From positions 62,001 through 126,000 of the forward strand of contig JAQWNP010000012.1 of NCBI GenBank assembly GCA_029268515.1: DNA of 64,000 nucleotides. Reading direction: 5' to 3'. The translations under genes were made by a program, and so were the position numbers. This DNA is from Phycisphaerales bacterium (lineage in GTDB: Bacteria > Planctomycetota > Phycisphaerae > Phycisphaerales > SM1A02). Of this stretch, positions 18,915 through 28,491 are shown one piece after another. Each line of letters starts with the position of its first letter. Positions within the stretch are counted from its first letter, which is position 1. The notes beneath the pieces were generated by a model. That model ran no database searches. It had not been told where the DNA came from and worked only from the letters and a program-made list of their open reading frames with translations.

Positions 18915-21220
18915 AAAAGAACGAGAACAATGACGTCCGTGATGTCTCGATCGAATCAGGGGTGTCCTCTGAGAAACTGACCATTAAGCCGTCAATGAAA
19001 CATGCCGCTGGAGTACATGCCGTCACAGCGGCGATGCAACACCAGTCACGTGAACCGGGCCTCCTTCGTGGACTCAAAGTGCTCTCAAACATCAACCAAA
19101 AGGATGGCTTCGACTGCCCTAGTTGCGCATGGCCAGATCCAGATCAGGATCGGTCTATCTTTGAGTACTGCGAAAACGGCGCCAAAGCAGTGGCTTCAGA
19201 AGCAACACGCAAACGGATCACACCCGAATTTTTCAAAACACACAGCATCAACGAGCTGTCACGACAGTCGGATCACTGGCTTGAAAAACAAGGCAGAATC
19301 ACCCATCCAATGCTTCTTGATCACAACAGAACGCACTACCAGCCAATCTCTTGGGAGGATGCCTACGCGCTTATCGGAGAGGAAATAAAATCGCTTGATG
19401 ATCCGAATGAGGCGCTTTTCTATACCTCTGGCCGCGCCAGCAATGAAGCCTCTTTTGTCTACCAGCTCTTCGTAAGAGCCCTAGGCACCAATAACCTGCC
19501 TGACTGCTCAAACATGTGCCATGAATCAAGTGGCGTTGCCCTAGGTGAAACAATTGGCATCGGAAAGGGAACGGTGCGACTGGAAGACTTCGAAGAAGCA
19601 GGCGCTATTTTTGTCATCGGACAGAATCCTGCCACGAATCACCCCCGAATGCTCAGCGCTTTACAAAAAGCCGCCCGCAATGGCACCAAGATCGTGTCCG
19701 TCAATCCACTTCCTGAAGCCGGTCTCATTGGCTTTCGACATCCCCAGGAACTAAAGGGCATGCTTGGGGTTACCACCCCACTTGCAAGCCTGCACCTGCC
19801 GGTACGTCTCGGCGGCGACCAAGCGCTCTTTCAAGGCATTGCCAAATTACTTATCGAACGAGATGGGGGCGCTCATAGCAAGATTGATCATGCATTTATT
19901 GCGGAGCACACCAAAGGATTTGAAACACTCAAAGATCAGGTTGCCAATCTGCAATGGCCAACCCTCGAGGAACTGAGCGGGCTTAGCCGCAAGCAAATTG
20001 AAGCGGCAGCTGACATTATTACTGAATCAAAAGGCACTATTTATTGCTGGGCAATGGGTCTCACACAACATGTCCATTCAGTCCCAACTCTACAACAAAT
20101 TGTCAACGTATGTTTGCTTTGCGGAGACATTGGCCGCCCAGGGGCGGGCCTCTGCCCAGTAAGAGGACACAGTAATGTGCAGGGCAATCGCACCATGGGC
20201 ATTGGCCACAATATGCCAGAAGCGTTTCTTGATGCGCTCGACAAAACGTGCCATTTTTCAGCACCACGCAAACGAGGCTTGGATGTTGTCGAGTCAATTA
20301 TGGCAATGCAAGATGGCCGAGCCCATGTACTGGTTGCGCTCGGCGGTAATTTTCTATCCGCTTCGCCTGATACAGGATTCACAGCCAAGGCGATTCAACG
20401 ATGCCGCCTCACTGTGCAAATATCAACCAAGCTTAATCGCTCACACCTTGTCACCGGACAGCGTGCGCTGATTCTTCCCTGCAGAGGCCGAACCGAGACT
20501 GATCAACAAGCAAGCGGCACACAGTACATCACCGTCGAAGACTCGATGAGCAAAGTTCACCGTTCGCATGGACAGCTGGAACCAGCATCACCTGACCTCC
20601 GCAGCGAGGTATCAATCATCTGTCATATGGCCGCAGCAACACTTGGCCCACTCAATCCAGTCCCCTGGCTCGAACTGACTGGCGACTACAACAAGATCCG
20701 TGACCTTATTGGCAAGGTCGTGCCTGATTGTGAAGATTACACACGCAGAAGCTCGACCTCTGAAGGTTTTTACCTACCGGTGCCCCCTCGTGATCGTTGG
20801 TTCGTGTCACCTGATGGCCTGGCTCGGTTTATGTGCGCCGAGCCGTTTGCGCCTCATGCCGAAGGCGAAGAGCTTCTACTGGCCACACTTCGCAGCCATG
20901 ATCAATTCAACACTACTATTTACGGACTCCATGACCGCTACCGTGGAATACACGGAGATCGCCGCGTCATCTTCATGAACAAAGATGACATGGCCGCCCG
21001 ATCACTCAAAGCTCGGCAACATGTCAACATCACCTGCAATATCGAAGGCCGAACTCGCTGCGTACAGAACTTTAGCGTCGTTCCCTACGATATACCCGCT
21101 GGCTGCGTAGGCGCCTATTACCCGGAAACAAACATGCTTGTCCCACTAGAGCGGACAGCGCAAGGCAGCAATACACCAATCTCTAAGTCAGTTCCGGTGA
21201 CTGTTCAAGCTGTAACGTAA
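18911..21220 (+). CDS. FdhF/YdeP-family molybdopterin oxidoreductase
   Basis: 769 residues from TTG 18911 (overlaps the fdhD stop), the usual length for YdeP. Near the N-terminus DCPSCAWPDP (Cys69, Cys72) is the short cysteine motif of this subgroup. The bis-molybdopterin core follows: YTSGRASNEASF, NLPDCSNMCHESSG, IFVIGQNPATNHPRML, CLLCGDIGRPGAGLCPVRGHSNVQG, and a C-terminal beta-barrel domain. Family members are formate-dehydrogenase-like; E. coli YdeP is tied to acid resistance. No Fe-S electron-transfer subunit or membrane subunit is nearby, as is usual for YdeP. Cytoplasmic; the physiological electron acceptor is unknown. Confidence 0.93.
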   Translation: MKKNENNDVRDVSIESGVSSEKLTIKPSMKHAAGVHAVTAAMQHQSREPGLLRGLKVLSNINQKDGFDCPSCAWPDPDQDRSIFEYCENGAKAVASEATRKRITPEFFKTHSINELSRQSDHWLEKQGRITHPMLLDHNRTHYQPISWEDAYALIGEEIKSLDDPNEALFYTSGRASNEASFVYQLFVRALGTNNLPDCSNMCHESSGVALGETIGIGKGTVRLEDFEEAGAIFVIGQNPATNHPRMLSALQKAARNGTKIVSVNPLPEAGLIGFRHPQELKGMLGVTTPLASLHLPVRLGGDQALFQGIAKLLIERDGGAHSKIDHAFIAEHTKGFETLKDQVANLQWPTLEELSGLSRKQIEAAADIITESKGTIYCWAMGLTQHVHSVPTLQQIVNVCLLCGDIGRPGAGLCPVRGHSNVQGNRTMGIGHNMPEAFLDALDKTCHFSAPRKRGLDVVESIMAMQDGRAHVLVALGGNFLSASPDTGFTAKAIQRCRLTVQISTKLNRSHLVTGQRALILPCRGRTETDQQASGTQYITVEDSMSKVHRSHGQLEPASPDLRSEVSIICHMAAATLGPLNPVPWLELTGDYNKIRDLIGKVVPDCEDYTRRSSTSEGFYLPVPPRDRWFVSPDGLARFMCAEPFAPHAEGEELLLATLRSHDQFNTTIYGLHDRYRGIHGDRRVIFMNKDDMAARSLKARQHVNITCNIEGRTRCVQNFSVVPYDIPAGCVGAYYPETNMLVPLERTAQGSNTPISKSVPVTVQAVT

Positions 21221-21223
21221 TGC

Positions 21224-21916
21224 CTAAGAACTCGTTGATGCGCGGCGAATTTTTCTCGCTCTAGCAAACCAACTCCGAAGCGTATCTGGAGATACATCAA
21301 AGTGAGCGGCAACTCGAGCCTGTGCTTGTCGTGGCTCGTAGCCATTGGCCTGGAGTCTCTCATAGGTATCAAGTGCATGTAATACACGTTGGTTTTGACG
21401 CTCTGTATCACGTCTCAACTGCTGCCGAGCTTGGGCAAACTTAACCCGAGCCGGACCAGTAAGAATACCTGTCTGTGCTTCACGCTCGAGAATTTTCTCA
21501 GCCAAAGCACCCGCCTGCATCGACTCAAGAATTGACGTCTCATCGAACTTACCCTCTGCGACCTGAAATCGTAGCTTGGTAATGCAGTGCATTAATGCAC
21601 GAGCGTCGTAGTAGAGCGATAGGTAGAAATCTCGCTTCTTTCTTGTCATCCCCTGAATCAGGGCGCGCTGATCACGAGGTAGATCCCAAGGCGCCCCTGT
21701 GACTCCATAGTCCCACAGAATGACAAGCGCGGTCTGTTCAAATCGGTCCAGGTGGTAGTCCAGGTCGTGTGATGAGCTTATGGAGGCTAAAACGGGCGTC
21801 ATTTCTTCTGCCTCGCGCACCAAAGGCCTAGTCCCGCGTCGCGCGCGCGGCTGAAGCTCTCTGACTGCCTCAGGGAGTGGTGTCTGCGTCCTTGCAGTGG
21901 TCATAATATTGGTCAT
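21224..21916 (-). CDS. Hypothetical protein with C-terminal helix-turn-helix
   Basis: 230 residues, not recognised as a named family. The first ~40 residues are Pro/Arg-rich and probably disordered. The middle is helical. The last ~35 residues (EPRQAQARVAAHFDVSPDTL then RSWFARARK) look like a helix-turn-helix of the transposase-IS3/MerR-like kind, in which a repeating QARVAAHFDVS helix is followed by a recognition helix ending in basic residues. It is probably DNA-binding. It is convergent with the ydeP-like gene (3 nt gap) and divergent from the next hydrolase. ATG 21904 (MTTARTQ) is an alternative start. Confidence 0.7.
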   Translation of the reverse strand: MTNIMTTARTQTPLPEAVRELQPRARRGTRPLVREAEEMTPVLASISSSHDLDYHLDRFEQTALVILWDYGVTGAPWDLPRDQRALIQGMTRKKRDFYLSLYYDARALMHCITKLRFQVAEGKFDETSILESMQAGALAEKILEREAQTGILTGPARVKFAQARQQLRRDTERQNQRVLHALDTYERLQANGYEPRQAQARVAAHFDVSPDTLRSWFARARKIRRASTSS

Positions 21917-22207
21917 GAATCTTGTACCTTGCCAGTATCTACCGGCTGCTTAGTGGGTTGTCCTTAAATAGCGTTGCATCCTTGCGTCCCACCCCAAGAA
22001 GCCTGGGCCTCATGATTCAATCGTACTGTACCCGAATCACCGCTTTGAGTCCTCAAAAAAAGGGGTTAGTTTGCCGCCATCAGGAGAATCTCAGCGAACC
22101 GCAGATGCCCCATGACGTAGAATCAAACGTTGCGGCCTGGAACCGAATTCAGCATGGGCTCACAAGAGCCCCACACTCAATTTCACTGTCTTAGCATTCT
22201 CTAAACC

Positions 22208-23704
22208 ATGAAAAAAACACCCTGGTTGACCCATTTTCAAACAGCAGGCCTACTCCTACTCGCCATCGTTGGGGCAGAAGTCAGCGCCGTTGGACAAAGT
22301 CGAGCCCCTGCGGCCTTGACCATTGCTGATGGCGTCTACCCCTACATTCGTTTCGAGCAGCTCCTGGAGAGGATGCCCCGCTCCCCAGAGTACCTCGCCC
22401 CACTTCAGGAGCAGGTTGATCGCGCGGTTGGAGCGCTTTTTGGACGTGATATGGAGCGCGCATTACGCCTTCTTGACCAGGCAGTGCTCTTTGAGATGGT
22501 TAAAGCTACCCCAGAAACAGCACACATGGCAGCGGCCAGCTTGAGCATCGAAGCGACAGGCACTCCACCCAAAGAACTCACATTGACCAGCCGCTATAGC
22601 CTCGGTCAGCCGACAGAATCCTCACTGAGCTACATGCTTCGTCTCAGGTCACCGCAAGGAGAGCTCAGGTGGCAACAGCCCCTGGAACTCCCCCCCTCAT
22701 CGGATGGCTCCTGGAATGTGAGTATGCCGGTCCAACTCAGTAATTACGATCTGGCAGGCTCGACTGGACCAATCGGCATTTCATTGTTGTGCCAAGATGG
22801 AATCGAAATACCTATTGGGCAAATTTATTTGTACAGCCAACCGCTTAGCAAACAACGCCAATCACAAAACGCCCAACTAGAAAAAGCAGCCCCACTGCCA
22901 CCAGAGCTCACTCGCCCAGCCTCTCGTTTTGCTGATCGCAATGCTCAGCTCAGGGATTTTCGCCATCCGAGCCGGCTTGACGACCATCTACTCGATAGAA
23001 GTTTGCTTGCAAACCAATTAGATGAAGAGCTGACTGCTCTGAAATCAGGCATCGACCCCTACGAAAATGCGACGGGCGATCGCTGGTTCTTAATCAACTG
23101 TGCTCAAGGAAAGCTACCCTACCGAATCTATGCGCCTCAAACGCTGATAAACAAAAGCCAAGACAGCCCATTACCGGTCATCATTGCGCTACATGGAATG
23201 GGCGGAAATGAGCACCTCTTTCCAGAGGGCTACGGTGGTGGCACGATTAAAACACTCGCTGATGAGCATGGATTCCTGCTCGTTTCACCACGAACTTATG
23301 AGCTGGCGCAATCAGCTGATTATCTTGATGCACTGCTTGAAGACGTCGCAAACATGTACTCAATTGACCATGATCGTGTCTACTTGCTGGGACACTCACT
23401 TGGCGCGATGACGACCATGACACTCGCAGCGCAACGCCCTGGTGACATCGCTGCAATCTGCGCTATCGCAGGCGATGGCCGAATTCCTGAAAATGCAACC
23501 ATCCCACCGACCCTTGCATATCTTGCAGAGAATGATTGGATGGTTCCAGCCAAAGCTGCTGAAGAACGCATTGAGCAAGCACAGCGAGCTGGGACAGACA
23601 TTCGATCACGTCTGGTACCAACAGCCGGGCATGTTCTCATCGTGCATATGGTGCTCCCTGATGCGATCGCCTGGCTCATGTCTCAAGGCGTAATCCCAAA
23701 ATGA
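22208..23704 (+). CDS. Secreted alpha/beta hydrolase (PHB-depolymerase/phospholipase-like esterase)
   Basis: 498 residues. A signal peptide covers ~1-27. The N-terminal ~280 residues are of unknown fold. The catalytic domain starts at ~RWFLINCAQGKLPYRIYAP, contains PVIIALHGMGGNEHLF (oxyanion strand), LLGHSLGAMT (nucleophile Ser), YLAENDWMVP (Asp) and PTAGHVLIVHM (His), giving a full triad. Closest recognisable relatives are secreted carboxylesterases acting on polymer or glycan esters; substrate unknown. A terminator follows directly. Confidence 0.88.
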   Translation: MKKTPWLTHFQTAGLLLLAIVGAEVSAVGQSRAPAALTIADGVYPYIRFEQLLERMPRSPEYLAPLQEQVDRAVGALFGRDMERALRLLDQAVLFEMVKATPETAHMAAASLSIEATGTPPKELTLTSRYSLGQPTESSLSYMLRLRSPQGELRWQQPLELPPSSDGSWNVSMPVQLSNYDLAGSTGPIGISLLCQDGIEIPIGQIYLYSQPLSKQRQSQNAQLEKAAPLPPELTRPASRFADRNAQLRDFRHPSRLDDHLLDRSLLANQLDEELTALKSGIDPYENATGDRWFLINCAQGKLPYRIYAPQTLINKSQDSPLPVIIALHGMGGNEHLFPEGYGGGTIKTLADEHGFLLVSPRTYELAQSADYLDALLEDVANMYSIDHDRVYLLGHSLGAMTTMTLAAQRPGDIAAICAIAGDGRIPENATIPPTLAYLAENDWMVPAKAAEERIEQAQRAGTDIRSRLVPTAGHVLIVHMVLPDAIAWLMSQGVIPK

Positions 23705-23708
23705 ACAA

Positions 23709-23734
23709 GAGCGGCGTTTCCTGGCACGCCGCTC
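23709..23734 (+). terminator. Rho-independent terminator
   Basis: GAGCGGCGT (23709-23717) pairs with ACGCCGCTC (23726-23734) across an 8-nt loop, followed by CGTTCTCTTT. It starts 4 nt after the hydrolase stop codon; flanking GAAC/GTTC extends the stem. Confidence 0.75.
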
Positions 23735-23784
23735 CGTTCTCTTTGATTTACATGACCAACTCTCAATAGAGCTGATGAGATTTA

Positions 23785-24750
23785 TTATGAACTCGTTGAA
23801 GGTGCGGTATCGATCTTTACTGTAATACTCGCATCCTGAACTAATGTCTGCTTCCCTCCAGGGCCAGCCTCTATTTCCATCTTCGAATGAGATTTCACCT
23901 CAGACATACCGCTTGTAGCCCCAAGCATTGCCAAATCAACAGTCACCTGCCCCGTACCAGTCGCTGACATGCTATCTACATGCATCTTCTGGCCGCCTGG
24001 CATAGAGACATCCTGTGGCTTCGCAGTCTGACTAACATCAATTGTCAAATCAAGAATTGATTGATTTCGCTTATTGAGTGTCACTGTCCGTGTTTGCTCT
24101 AGCTTAATGCCCTGCGTATCTATCTGACCAACGATCTTCCACTGACCACCTTCACCAATCGCTTCTTTTGGAAGCGGCAGACTGAATTGATCCATCGACT
24201 GCGACATACTCTCCATTTGAGAACGGATCATTGGCGCAACATCTGGACCAAAGACCCAATTAACAGGGGAAGAGATGCCGCGATCACTGATCGTAAAGTC
24301 ACCACTTAGATTGATCAGACCCTTCATCATCTTATCAATCATGTCACCAATTCCTGGCGTATCACCTGCCTCCTGTTTGACCTGGAATGCAGTAAATGTA
24401 ACTTTGCAGTGTGCAGTGCCATCAGGATCAACTGACTCGACTGACTGTTTAAGTGTCATGACCAATGTTGGAATTGATTGTGCAGGCAGGGCATTGTCAC
24501 CCATTTTCGTCGTCATCGACATCTTGGTTGTGACTGTAAGCGTCACATCCGTACCAGCCACGGGCTTCATTCGCAATTCTGCGGGATTCTCTCCAACCTT
24601 CAGAACTGTGATTTTCATATCCGATGCAGGGGCTTTGGCATCAGCTTGGGTAGTCGGCGCATCGCCTCCTGGCACTGGTGGCGTATTCTGAGCCAGCGCG
24701 GTTGATGCTCCAAATAGCATGGTCAGGGCAAAGACAATGGGTAGCTTCAT
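23785..24750 (-). CDS. Secreted protein of DUF6263-like type
   Basis: 321 residues from ATG 24750, where a clear signal peptide begins (MKLPIVFALTMLFGASTALA); the frame is open to 24792 but that extension is Cys-rich and unlikely. After a Pro/Asp-rich linker the mature protein is a beta-rich domain with repeated Met-rich strands (TVTTKMSMTTKMGD, SMSQSMDQFSLPLPKEAIG, GGQWKIVGQIDTQGIKLEQT). The layout matches DUF6263 proteins that occur in planctomycetes. Function unknown; periplasmic or extracellular. Met content is notably high. Confidence 0.7.
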   Translation of the reverse strand: MKLPIVFALTMLFGASTALAQNTPPVPGGDAPTTQADAKAPASDMKITVLKVGENPAELRMKPVAGTDVTLTVTTKMSMTTKMGDNALPAQSIPTLVMTLKQSVESVDPDGTAHCKVTFTAFQVKQEAGDTPGIGDMIDKMMKGLINLSGDFTISDRGISSPVNWVFGPDVAPMIRSQMESMSQSMDQFSLPLPKEAIGEGGQWKIVGQIDTQGIKLEQTRTVTLNKRNQSILDLTIDVSQTAKPQDVSMPGGQKMHVDSMSATGTGQVTVDLAMLGATSGMSEVKSHSKMEIEAGPGGKQTLVQDASITVKIDTAPSTSS

Positions 24751-24894
24751 GAATCGAACTCCAAATTGACAGCAACATGTTTCAGGCCCCATGACAATTG
24801 CCCGTCATTTGACGCGGCGGCGACCTGGCAGGCCCATCAGTATAACCGTGCATGACGAGGATGGGCCGCAGGCATCGCTCACAGGCCCATAAAC

Positions 24895-25773
24895 CTATCT
24901 CAGGAACCGCCTGACCTCTTGGAAGGTGGCTTGTGGATTCTCGCGGAACATGACGTGCCCCTCATTGATCAGCCGGATCACCTCAATATCAGTGACTGCC
25001 TGCTCAAAAATATCAGCCGTGGAGCTATCGAGCATGTCGTCATGGGTGCCCCACAATAGCTGAGTGGGCACTGAGATCTCGCCAAGCCGATGGCGAATTC
25101 CATCAAAAAGCATCTCTCTAAAATCTGCATAGACTTTCAGCACGCGATCCATTTCCTGAGCAAACTTTGCTGCGACACACCACCGCAATAGCTTGGGTAA
25201 TCGGGGCGGGTTTCGAAATACAACCGACAAAAAGGAATCAAAGGTATCCAGATCTCGAATCAGAAGTTGCGAGTGGTCGGCTTGAGCTTTTTTAATAAAC
25301 GGTGATGGCTCCGGAGCCATGACACCCGCTGGTGCAAAAAGCACGAGTCGGTCAACATCCTGTGGCCGAGCCAAGGCCAGCAGAACTGCCAAGCAACCAC
25401 CCATTGATGAACCCATGAGCGTGACGGGTTTGTTTGGCTCTGGCACAATTGAATCAATAAAACCCCATAGTGCCTTGATATAGAAAGATTCGTCATAACA
25501 AATCGATGAGTCAACACTGTGCTCACCAAAAGGCGGAACATCAGGAAGAATGAGTTTATGACGATCCATAAGCTGCTTGCATACTGGAAGCATCATTGTT
25601 TTGTCGGTTGCCAGACCATGAAACACGATAATGGGATGACCATCATCTGGACCAGACTCATAGAACGCCCACCGATGCTGCCCAACATATTGACTTTGAT
25701 GCCGGGCACCAAAATGACGCGATTCTGCGCTGGCATAACACTTAAATAACAGCCGGCCCATCATGGATCGCAC
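24895..25773 (-). CDS. Alpha/beta hydrolase
   Basis: 292 residues from GTG 25773 (ATG 25764 is possible). It has a classic serine hydrolase core: PIIVFHGLATDKTMM (oxyanion HG), LMGSSMGGCLAVLLAL (nucleophile Ser in G-S-S-M-G-G), LLWGTHDDMLD (acid) and NEGHVMF (His). A cap region of ~60 residues (SPFIKKAQADHSQ onward) lies between strand 6 and the acid. No signal peptide. The substrate cannot be told; relatives include esterases, C-C hydrolases and haloperoxidase-like enzymes. 30 nt downstream of the glutamine synthetase-like gene on the same strand, so possibly in one transcript. Confidence 0.88.
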   Translation of the reverse strand: MRSMMGRLLFKCYASAESRHFGARHQSQYVGQHRWAFYESGPDDGHPIIVFHGLATDKTMMLPVCKQLMDRHKLILPDVPPFGEHSVDSSICYDESFYIKALWGFIDSIVPEPNKPVTLMGSSMGGCLAVLLALARPQDVDRLVLFAPAGVMAPEPSPFIKKAQADHSQLLIRDLDTFDSFLSVVFRNPPRLPKLLRWCVAAKFAQEMDRVLKVYADFREMLFDGIRHRLGEISVPTQLLWGTHDDMLDSSTADIFEQAVTDIEVIRLINEGHVMFRENPQATFQEVRRFLR

Positions 25774-25803
25774 GTTAACTTAAACTCCCGCATGCCAGCA
25801 TTA

Positions 25804-27135
25804 TCAATGCCGATCTAAAAGACACTCAATTTCATCTTCAAGTGAAAGGGATGAGAACATTTTCACCTCATCACGCTTGATACCAAGATAAGACTCAAAG
25901 AGATCATCACCCATAGCCTTTGCAAAGACACGATTTTCTTCAAAGTGATTGAGTGATTTCGCCAGCGAATCAGGCAGCCTGACAGCCCCCAGTGCCTTAA
26001 GATCTTCAGAAGACATTGCTTCTGGAAAAGTTGGAACCGGCTTACCCAGCACACTGCTTTCTTCAAGGCCATTCATTCCCGCAGCAAGCAGTACCCCTAA
26101 GGCTAAGTAAGGATTCGCTGTCGCATCACACGACTTGAATTCGATATTTGAAGGAAGCTTTGGCGCCGGTTGTGTCGGAACCCGAAGCGGCATACCTCTG
26201 TTGTTAAAGCCCCACCCTTGGAAAGCACCGCTCCAATGCCCTGGCTGCAGCCTACGAAATGAATTCGTTGTTGGTGTGGTCACTGCCAGCATCGACGGCA
26301 GATGCCTCAATACACCCGCCATAAAATGTTGGGTCCAACTGGAAAGACCTGAGGCACTTTCCGGATCACCAGTAACATTGACCCCATCGCGCCAGAGACT
26401 GAAGTGAACATGCGAACCATTACCGCCCTCTTCAGAAAATAAAACGGGCAAAAATGATGCGACCATTCCATGCTGATGTGCTATCGCATGCACGGTCTCG
26501 CGCACGACTAGCTGCTGATCAGCAGCCTGAAGAAGATCTGAATGCTCAATAACAACCTCATGCTGGCCAGAAGCTGACTCTGCCAACAATCCTAATACCT
26601 TGATGTCCTGTACTGTGAGGGCAGCCCTCATAGCCTCAAGTACCGCGTATTTCATATTGAGTGATTGCACCGACGCATATGAATGATGGTCTGTTGGAGA
26701 CAAGCCTTCCTCAGTTGGCGTAAACAGCACGAATTCACTCTCAAAAGCTGCCTGCATCTGGAGCCCCATCTGGCCGAGCCTTTCAACCTGCCGCTGGAGA
26801 AAAGTACGCGGGCAGAATTGCCATGGCTGAGCATTTTCATCCAGCAGATTCCCATAAGCGCTGGCATGTCCAGGTGCATAGGGCAGCACCCTCAGGCTCG
26901 ACTCATCAAGATGAAGAAATACCTGACCAGTCGTGGGTATCGGGCAGTCCAACTTTGGCTGATCAACCATGACACCCAAAGCCATTTCGACTGTTGCAAA
27001 TGGTGCCCATGGCGATGCCTGAAGTCCATCAATCCGATGGGCGATACCACGAGTAATACCGACAAGATCACACCACAACAGCCTCACCATCTCAATATTC
27101 TGTTGCGCCAGCGAGTTTAGATCATGATGGACCAC
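25804..27135 (-). CDS. Glutamine synthetase family enzyme (GS-like)
   Basis: 443 residues with the GS beta-grasp and catalytic domains: MVRLLWCDLVGITRG at the start, ESEFVLF (metal-binding acidic pair), EEGGNGSHVHFSLW (normally GSGMHVH), PGHWSGAFQGWGFNNRGMPLRVP and CDATANPYLALGVLLAAG. The arginine that usually precedes the acidic residue of the E-x-R-x-x-D...NPYL segment is replaced (EFKSCDATANPYLA), so this may be a gamma-glutamyl ligase for an amine other than ammonia, as in PuuA-type or GlnA-homologue groups. Divergent from a D-serine-dehydratase-like gene across 176 nt, suggesting related nitrogen metabolism. Confidence 0.85.
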   Translation of the reverse strand: MVHHDLNSLAQQNIEMVRLLWCDLVGITRGIAHRIDGLQASPWAPFATVEMALGVMVDQPKLDCPIPTTGQVFLHLDESSLRVLPYAPGHASAYGNLLDENAQPWQFCPRTFLQRQVERLGQMGLQMQAAFESEFVLFTPTEEGLSPTDHHSYASVQSLNMKYAVLEAMRAALTVQDIKVLGLLAESASGQHEVVIEHSDLLQAADQQLVVRETVHAIAHQHGMVASFLPVLFSEEGGNGSHVHFSLWRDGVNVTGDPESASGLSSWTQHFMAGVLRHLPSMLAVTTPTTNSFRRLQPGHWSGAFQGWGFNNRGMPLRVPTQPAPKLPSNIEFKSCDATANPYLALGVLLAAGMNGLEESSVLGKPVPTFPEAMSSEDLKALGAVRLPDSLAKSLNHFEENRVFAKAMGDDLFESYLGIKRDEVKMFSSLSLEDEIECLLDRH

Positions 27136-27311
27136 ACCTGGAACCTCCGAAGAATTCTATGGCAGCGAGATTGACGATCACACTACCTTTGACAGATAGT
27201 TTTCCAAACCCGATCATAATATCTGATGCTTCTTAAAAAGCCCATCACAGCGGTGGATTGGTTTGCATCAGTGTAAACAATCAACCTTTATACAAATAGG
27301 TTACCAAACCG

Positions 27312-28469
27312 ATGACGCTTTTTGAACACCTGGAATTAGCCGATTACCAACTCCCCCCCCAACTCACGGAGAACATGCTGACTCCAGCATTAACAATTCA
27401 TCTGCCACTCGTTCGCCATAATATCAACTGCCTTATTCAAGCCCTATCGGGAGACGTCAGTCGCTGGCGCCCCCACTTGAAGACCACAAAAATTCCTAAG
27501 ATCTATCAGATGCTGTGTCTCGCGGGCGTCCGACACTTTAAGTGCGCCACGACACGCGAAGCCCACACCCTACTGCAAGTGCTATCTGATCTTAAGATCG
27601 ATGATGCTGACCTACTGATCGCGCATCCTCTAGCGTGTTCTGAACTTGAACGGCTCAAACAACTCGCAGAAGAATTCCCCAAGACCATCGTAAGCGTCCT
27701 ATGCGAAGACTTGGAAACAATTGATGCCCTTGGACCTTCTATTGGCGTGTTTATTGATGTCAACTCTGGCATGAACCGTAGCGGCATGCCACTGGAAGAT
27801 GAGCAGACCATATTTTCAATCGTGAGAAAGAGCGGCGATCGCTTTCGAGGCATCCATTTTTACGAAGGCCATATTCGAAACGAAGAAGCTTCTACGCGCC
27901 GCAGGCTTGCATTTGATGGGTATGCACGGCTTGTCTGTTTACTTAACAATCTAAGAGATGAAAATTTGCCATGCCCTGAAGTACTCACCAGCGGTACTTT
28001 GAGTTTTCTTGACGCGATTGCCTATGGGCCCTTCGAACTACTGGACGGTACCAATCACCGAATCTCACCCGGTACCGTGGTTTTCCATGACGCCCAAAGC
28101 CAACGAGCCCTTCAGAATTTAGATCTACGCCCCGCTGCACTTCTACGTACAAGAGCCATCAGCCAACCCACCACGGATACCATTACAACAAATGCGGGCT
28201 CGAAGTCTATTGCTGCAGAGATTGGGGACCCCTGCTGCGTTGCACTTGAATACCCTGATCTCACTGCGATGCATCCAAGCGAAGAACACCTACCTTTTAG
28301 AACTCATGGCGAAGTACCTAAACGCGGCGAACTACTGTCGCTGATTCCTGAGCATATCTGCCCGACGGTTAACCTGGCAGAAGAGGCTGTACTGATCGAT
28401 GAGAATGGGTCTTTCTCGATCGCTCAGGTCAGCGCAAGGGCCCATGAAATAATGTTAACCAAGTCATAA
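27312..28469 (+). CDS. D-serine dehydratase / D-threonine aldolase-like PLP enzyme (DSD1-like)
   Basis: 385 residues, fold-type III (alanine-racemase-like barrel). The PLP lysine is expected in RWRPHLKTTKIPKI (Lys57). The barrel includes VFIDVNSGMNRSGMP and FYEGHIRN, and the C-terminal DSD1 domain carries FRTHGEVPKRGELL and LIPEHICPTVNLAEEA, in which His and Cys of EHIC are the zinc ligands of this family. Known members deaminate D-serine or split D-threonine-type 3-hydroxy amino acids. Substrate unresolved. Divergently paired with the GS-like gene. Confidence 0.9.
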   Translation: MTLFEHLELADYQLPPQLTENMLTPALTIHLPLVRHNINCLIQALSGDVSRWRPHLKTTKIPKIYQMLCLAGVRHFKCATTREAHTLLQVLSDLKIDDADLLIAHPLACSELERLKQLAEEFPKTIVSVLCEDLETIDALGPSIGVFIDVNSGMNRSGMPLEDEQTIFSIVRKSGDRFRGIHFYEGHIRNEEASTRRRLAFDGYARLVCLLNNLRDENLPCPEVLTSGTLSFLDAIAYGPFELLDGTNHRISPGTVVFHDAQSQRALQNLDLRPAALLRTRAISQPTTDTITTNAGSKSIAAEIGDPCCVALEYPDLTAMHPSEEHLPFRTHGEVPKRGELLSLIPEHICPTVNLAEEAVLIDENGSFSIAQVSARAHEIMLTKS

Positions 28470-28491
28470 ACAAGACAGTATCAATCTTGTT
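28469..28491. terminator. Possible weak bidirectional terminator hairpin
   Basis: AACAAGA pairs with TCTTGTT across a 9-nt loop in the 11-nt gap between two convergent genes, overlapping the stop of the minus-strand gene. No strong T-run on either side. Confidence 0.35.

Noticed and set aside
21922-22194. 90-codon plus-strand frame in the divergent gap before the secreted hydrolase
   Set aside because: No ribosome site or recognisable sequence; the gap is expected to hold promoters.
27298-27311. GGTTACCAAACC-like palindrome before the DSD1-like gene
   Set aside because: Short, imperfect and overlapping the start region; related half-sites nearby are too degenerate to call an operator.
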